NCBI RefSeq assembly: GCF_012726235.1
Contig: NZ_JAASAH010000008.1
Span: 62,001 to 126,000 of the forward strand
DNA: 64,000 bases
Reading direction: 5' to 3'
DNA from: Streptomyces sp. HNM0574
GTDB taxonomy: Bacteria > Actinomycetota > Actinomycetes > Streptomycetales > Streptomycetaceae
Shown here piece by piece: positions 60,265 to 64,000 of this stretch. The translations under genes and the position numbers were made by a program. Position 1 is the stretch's first letter. Each line of letters opens with the position of its first letter. The notes under the pieces are model-generated. The model had not been told where the DNA came from and searched no databases. It saw only the letters and a program-made list of their open reading frames with translations.

Positions 60265-61989
60265 ATGTCCGACCCGCTGCTGTTCAACCCGCGCACCTAC
60301 GACCCGGCGCACTTCGACCCCGAGACCCGCAGGCTGCTGCGCGCCACGGTCGACTGGTTCGAGGCCCGCGGCAAGCGCCGGCTGATCGAGGACTACCGCA
60401 CCCGCGCCTGGCTGTCGGACTTCCTCGAATTCGCCGCCAAGGAAGGGCTGTTCGCCACCTTCCTCACCCCGGAGGCCGACGCCGGCCCGGAGCAGGGCGA
60501 CAAGCGCTGGGACACCGCCCGGATCGCCGCACTGAACGAGATCTTCGGCTTCTACGGGCTCGACTACTGGTACGCCTGGCAGGTCACCATTCTGGGGCTC
60601 GGCCCCGTCTGGCAGAGCGACAACGCCGCCGCCCGCGCCCGCGCCGCCGAACTCCTCGACCAGGGCGAGGTGTTCGCCTTCGGCCTCTCCGAGAAGAGCC
60701 ACGGCGCCGACATCTACAACACCGACATGCTCCTCGAACCCGACGGCAACGGCGGCTTCCTGGCCAGCGGTTCGAAGTACTACATCGGCAACGGCAACGC
60801 CGCCGGACTCGTCTCCGTGTTCGGCCGCCGCACCGACGTCGAGGGCCCCGAGGGCTACGTCTTCTTCGCCGCCGACAGCCGCCACGAGGCGTACCGGCTG
60901 GTGAAGAACGTCGTCGACTCCTCCAAGTACGTCAGCGAGTTCCGCCTCGACAACTACCCGGTGGGCCCGGACGACGTCCTGCACACCGGCAAGGCCGCCT
61001 TCGACGCCGCGCTGAACACCGTCAACGTCGGCAAGTTCAACCTCTGCACCGCCTCGATCGGCATCTGCGAGCACGCGATGTACGAGGCCGTCACGCATGC
61101 CCACAACCGCGTGCTCTACGGCCGCCCCGTCACCGCCTTCCCGCACGTGCGCCGGGAGCTGACCGACGCCTACGTCCGCCTCGTCGGGATGAAGCTGTTC
61201 AGCGACCGCGCCGTCGACTACTTCCGCTCCGCCGGGCCCGACGACCGCCGCTACCTCCTCTTCAACCCCATGACGAAGATGAAGGTGACCACCGAGGGCG
61301 AGAAGGTCATCGACCTCATGTGGGACGTCATCGCCGCGAAGGGCTTCGAGAAGGACAACTACTTCGCGCAGGCGGCCGTCGAAATCCGCGGTCTGCCCAA
61401 GCTGGAGGGCACCGTCCACGTCAACCTGGCGCTCATCCTCAAGTTCATGGGCAGCCACCTGCTCAAGCCGGCCGAGTACGCGCCCGTACCGACCCGGCTG
61501 GACGCGGCCGACGACGACTTCCTCTTCCGGCAGGGCCCGGCCAGGGGCCTCGGCGCCATCCGCTTCCACGACTGGCGCACCGCGTGCGACGCGTACGCCG
61601 AGGTGCCCAACGTCGCCCGCTTCCGCGAACAGGCCGACGCGCTCTGCGAGTTCGTCACCACGGCGGCGCCCGACGAGGAGCAGAGCCGCGACCTCGACCT
61701 GCTGCTCGCCGTCGGCCAGCTGTTCGCCCTCGTCGTGCACGGCCAGCTGATCCTGGAGCAGGCCCGCCTGACCGGTCTGGAGCAGGACGTGCTCGACGAG
61801 CTCTTCGGCGTACTCGTCCGCGACTTCTCCGAGCACGCCGTCGCACTGCACGGAAAGGATTCGGCCACCGAGGCACAGCAGCGCTGGGCCCTGGACGCGG
61901 TCCGCCGCCCGGTCGTCGACGAGGCCCGCACGTCCCGCGTCTGGTCCCGCGTCGAGGCACTGTCGGGGACGTACGAGATGGCGCAGTAG
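60265..61989 (+). CDS. Acyl-CoA dehydrogenase-like flavoenzyme
   Basis: This 574-residue acyl-CoA dehydrogenase-fold protein is larger than the usual 380 residues because of an extra C-terminal helical region (from about residue 440). FAD-site stretches are FAFGLSEKSHGADIYN and ASGSKYYIGNGNAAG. The C-terminal domain contains NVGKFNLCTASIGICEHAM and HNRVLYGRPVTAFPHVR. The usual catalytic Glu position is not obvious to me. It is probably cotranscribed with padR. The substrate could be a medium- or branched-chain acyl-CoA. Confidence 0.88.
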   Translation: MSDPLLFNPRTYDPAHFDPETRRLLRATVDWFEARGKRRLIEDYRTRAWLSDFLEFAAKEGLFATFLTPEADAGPEQGDKRWDTARIAALNEIFGFYGLDYWYAWQVTILGLGPVWQSDNAAARARAAELLDQGEVFAFGLSEKSHGADIYNTDMLLEPDGNGGFLASGSKYYIGNGNAAGLVSVFGRRTDVEGPEGYVFFAADSRHEAYRLVKNVVDSSKYVSEFRLDNYPVGPDDVLHTGKAAFDAALNTVNVGKFNLCTASIGICEHAMYEAVTHAHNRVLYGRPVTAFPHVRRELTDAYVRLVGMKLFSDRAVDYFRSAGPDDRRYLLFNPMTKMKVTTEGEKVIDLMWDVIAAKGFEKDNYFAQAAVEIRGLPKLEGTVHVNLALILKFMGSHLLKPAEYAPVPTRLDAADDDFLFRQGPARGLGAIRFHDWRTACDAYAEVPNVARFREQADALCEFVTTAAPDEEQSRDLDLLLAVGQLFALVVHGQLILEQARLTGLEQDVLDELFGVLVRDFSEHAVALHGKDSATEAQQRWALDAVRRPVVDEARTSRVWSRVEALSGTYEMAQ

Positions 61990-62001
61990 GCACCGTGGCG
62001 C

Positions 62002-62030
62002 CCCGCCCGCCCCGGACCGGGGCGGGCGGG
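62002..62030 (+). terminator. Hairpin after the acyl-CoA dehydrogenase gene
   Basis: CCCGCCCGCCCC pairs with GGGGCGGGCGGG across a 5-nt loop, just beyond the stop codon. It also lies upstream of the penicillin acylase gene on the same strand. Confidence 0.7.
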
Positions 62031-62125
62031 AGGCCGTACGACACGACCGTCCCACAACCTTGTGCCGCCCCCGCCCCCGCCCCCGCGCTAGAACTCCCGC
62101 AAACCGATCGATGCGGGAGGTCGCA

Positions 62126-64000
62126 GTGGACGTGGGCCGGATACGGGTCTCCCGGAGAAGCGCGCTCGCGGCCGGCGCGGCGGGGATCGCGGGGGCGGGC
62201 GGACTGGCGGGCGGGACGGCGAGCGCGGAGCCGCCACGGCACATCCGGGTGCGGGGGCTGCGCGAGCCCGTCGAGCTGATCGAGGACCGCTACGGCGTTC
62301 CGCACCTCTACGCCCGCAACGAGGACGACGTCTTCCTCGCCCAGGGCTTCAACGCGGCCCGCGTCCGGCTCTTCCAGATCGACCTGTGGCGCCGCCGCGG
62401 CCTGGGGCGCCTGTCCGAGGTGCTCGGCCCCGACTACGTCGCCCAGGACCGTGCCACCCGCCTGTTCCTGTACCGCGGCGACATGGCGGCCGAATGGGCG
62501 CGCTACTCGCCGGACGCGCGGCGCATCGCGACCCGCTTCACCGCAGGGATCAACGCCTACGTCGACTGGTTGGACGCCCATCCGGACCGGCTGCCCGAGG
62601 AGTTCGGCCTCCTCGGCTACCGTCCGGCCCGCTGGGAGCCCGAGGACGTGGTCCGCATCCGCAGCCACGGCCTGACCCGCAACCTCACCGGCGAGGTCGA
62701 GCGCGCCCGCGTCGCCTGCGCCGCCGGGCCCGACGCCGACCTGGTCCGCCAGGGCCTGCAACCGGACCACAGGGTGACCGTGCCCGAGGGCTTCGACCCG
62801 TGCGCCCTGCCCGAGGACGTGCTCGACGTCTTCGAACTGGCCACCCGGAACGTCGAGTTCACCGACGGCGCCATCCGCACCACCGCGCCCCGCGACCGCG
62901 CCAACGAGGGCAGCAACAACTGGGTGGTCAGCGGCCGGCGCACCGCCACCGGGCGCCCCGTCCTGGCCAACGACCCGCACCGCGCCTACGCCGCACCGTC
63001 CCTGCGCTACCTCGCCCACCTGAGCGCCCCCGGGCTGGACGTCATCGGCGCGGGGGAACCCGCCCTGCCCGGCATCTCCATCGGCCACAACGGAACCGTC
63101 GCCTTCGGCCTGACGATCTTCCCCGTCGACCAGGAGGACCTGTACGTCTACGCACTGGACCCGGCCGACCCCCGCCGCTACCGCTACCGCGACGGCTGGG
63201 AGCGGATGACGGTGCTGCGCGAGCGCGTGCCGGTGGCGGGGGAGAAGGACCACACCGTCGAACTGGCCTTCACCCGGCACGGACCGGTGATCCGCACCGA
63301 CGAGCGGCGCGGCCTCGCGTACGCGGTGCGCACCGCGTGGCTGGAACCCGGCATGTCCCCCTACTTCGGCAGCGTCGCCTACATGCGGGCGCGCACCTTC
63401 CGCGAGTTCACCGAGGCGATGCGCAACTGGGGCGCCCCGACGGAGAACCAGATCTACGCCGACACCGCGGGCAACATCGGCTGGGTCCCCGGCGGCCTGG
63501 CCCCCCGACGCGCCGACTACGACGGCCTGCTCCCGGTGCCCGGCGACGGCCGCTACGAATGGGACGGATTCCACTCCGGCGACGACCTGCCGCGCAGCCT
63601 GAACCCCGCCGAGGGCTTCATCGCCACCGCCAACCAGTTCAACCTGCCACCCGAGTACCGCGACATGAGACTCGGCTACGAGTGGACCAACCCCTTCCGC
63701 CACCAGCGGATCACCGAGGTGCTCACGAAGCAGCACCGGCACACCGTCGCCGACTCACGGGCCCTCCAGAACGACCAACTCTCCATTCCGGCCCGCAGGT
63801 TGACCGCCCTGCTCACCGGCCTGGACAGCCGCGACCCCGGACTGCGGCGCGCACTGCGCCTGCTGCGCGGCTGGGACGCCGTCGAATCGGCCGACTCGGC
63901 GGCCGCCGCCCTCTTCGAGGTGTGGCTCTCCCAGCACCTCGGCCCCGGTTTCGTACGGGCCGCCGTGCCGAAGGCCGCCGGGATCATCAAGGACGCCGAC
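62126..64000 (+). CDS. Penicillin acylase family Ntn-hydrolase, Tat-exported, 3' end cut by window
   Basis: These 625 codons are the 5' part of an S45 penicillin amidase precursor. The signal has the twin arginine VSRRSALAAG. The alpha-chain contains ELIEDRYGVPHLYARNEDDVFLAQGF. The spacer ends at ANEGSNNWVVSG, where Ser263 would become the N-terminal nucleophile of the beta-chain after self-cleavage. ALPGISIGHNGTVAFGLTIF and TENQIYADTAGNIGWVPGG follow. GTG 62126 has GGGAGG 5 nt upstream. Likely substrates are N-acyl compounds: beta-lactams, acyl-homoserine lactones or cyclic lipopeptides. The 3' end lies outside the window. Confidence 0.93.
   Translation, partial: MDVGRIRVSRRSALAAGAAGIAGAGGLAGGTASAEPPRHIRVRGLREPVELIEDRYGVPHLYARNEDDVFLAQGFNAARVRLFQIDLWRRRGLGRLSEVLGPDYVAQDRATRLFLYRGDMAAEWARYSPDARRIATRFTAGINAYVDWLDAHPDRLPEEFGLLGYRPARWEPEDVVRIRSHGLTRNLTGEVERARVACAAGPDADLVRQGLQPDHRVTVPEGFDPCALPEDVLDVFELATRNVEFTDGAIRTTAPRDRANEGSNNWVVSGRRTATGRPVLANDPHRAYAAPSLRYLAHLSAPGLDVIGAGEPALPGISIGHNGTVAFGLTIFPVDQEDLYVYALDPADPRRYRYRDGWERMTVLRERVPVAGEKDHTVELAFTRHGPVIRTDERRGLAYAVRTAWLEPGMSPYFGSVAYMRARTFREFTEAMRNWGAPTENQIYADTAGNIGWVPGGLAPRRADYDGLLPVPGDGRYEWDGFHSGDDLPRSLNPAEGFIATANQFNLPPEYRDMRLGYEWTNPFRHQRITEVLTKQHRHTVADSRALQNDQLSIPARRLTALLTGLDSRDPGLRRALRLLRGWDAVESADSAAAALFEVWLSQHLGPGFVRAAVPKAAGIIKDAD

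Noticed and set aside
1-64000. CRISPR arrays, tRNA or rRNA genes, insertion sequences, attachment sites and known riboswitches
   Set aside because: I read the intergenic regions for regularly spaced repeats, CCA-ended cloverleaf signals, transposase remnants and long conserved leaders and saw none. Small short-hairpin RNAs could still be missed.

Overview
The window is about 72% G+C and contains roughly 55 genes. Ribosome-binding sites are typical GGAGG-type sites, GTG and TTG starts are frequent, and TTA codons are almost absent. MatB, the xylose genes, a WhiJ-type regulator/DUF397 pair, an animal-type alpha-amylase and Tat-exported enzymes all fit a Streptomyces or a very close actinomycete. 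It looks like ordinary chromosome: I see no tRNA or rRNA gene, CRISPR array, insertion sequence or integrase.

Layout. 1-6 kb: a cut LuxR-type response regulator, a luciferase-like monooxygenase, malonyl-CoA ligase MatB, a DUF4239-type membrane protein, a secreted Pro-rich protein and a Tat-exported amidase. 6-10.3 kb: a xylose module, xylB plus a ROK regulator divergent from xylA, with an inverted repeat between them. 10.3-14 kb: a SigX5-like sigma factor, a Lys-tailed protein and a GABA-type permease with a perfect Crp-consensus site. 13.9-15.7 kb: a WhiJ-like triad (ATPase, HTH/DUF5753, DUF397). 16-21.5 kb: a GDSL lipase and a translationally coupled SNF2 helicase/SWIM protein pair. 21.6-31 kb: housekeeping and hypothetical genes, including a DUF2236 oxygenase, methyltransferase, F420-type enzyme, orphan roadblock protein, thioesterase II and a DEAD/H helicase. 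31-35 kb: a heterodimeric ABC exporter with strongly asymmetric ATP sites. 35-41 kb: an L,D-transpeptidase lipoprotein, a dicarboxylate symporter, a GH109-type enzyme and an alpha-amylase. 41-47 kb: a GlcD-GlcF fusion dehydrogenase and a MarR/ABC exporter pair. 47-54.4 kb: NamZ muramidase, an ECF sigma factor, an ABC ATPase, an MBL-fold protein and the lutABC operon. 54.5-55.7 kb: a 19-residue hydrophobic ORF with its own expression signals, beside decayed ACR3 and DUF1761 genes. 55.8-64 kb: PhyH dioxygenase, HD protein, GlxA regulator, flavin monooxygenase, PadR with a perfect operator palindrome, acyl-CoA dehydrogenase and a cut penicillin acylase.

Themes. Lactate and glycolate oxidation appear twice (lutABC and GlcD-GlcF). 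Cell-wall turnover is represented by the amidase, NamZ, a GH109-type enzyme and an L,D-transpeptidase. Starch and xylose use are represented by the amylase and the xyl genes. Four genes carry a single TTA codon, which suggests bldA control: the secreted Pro-rich protein, the ATPase of the WhiJ-like triad, the DUF2236 protein and the L,D-transpeptidase.

The observations most worth following are the 19-aa ORF at 54600-54659, the complementary degeneration of the two ABC subunits, the SNF2/SWIM couple, the TTA-codon set and the decayed locus at 54.9-55.7 kb. I found no convincing wholly new multi-gene system.
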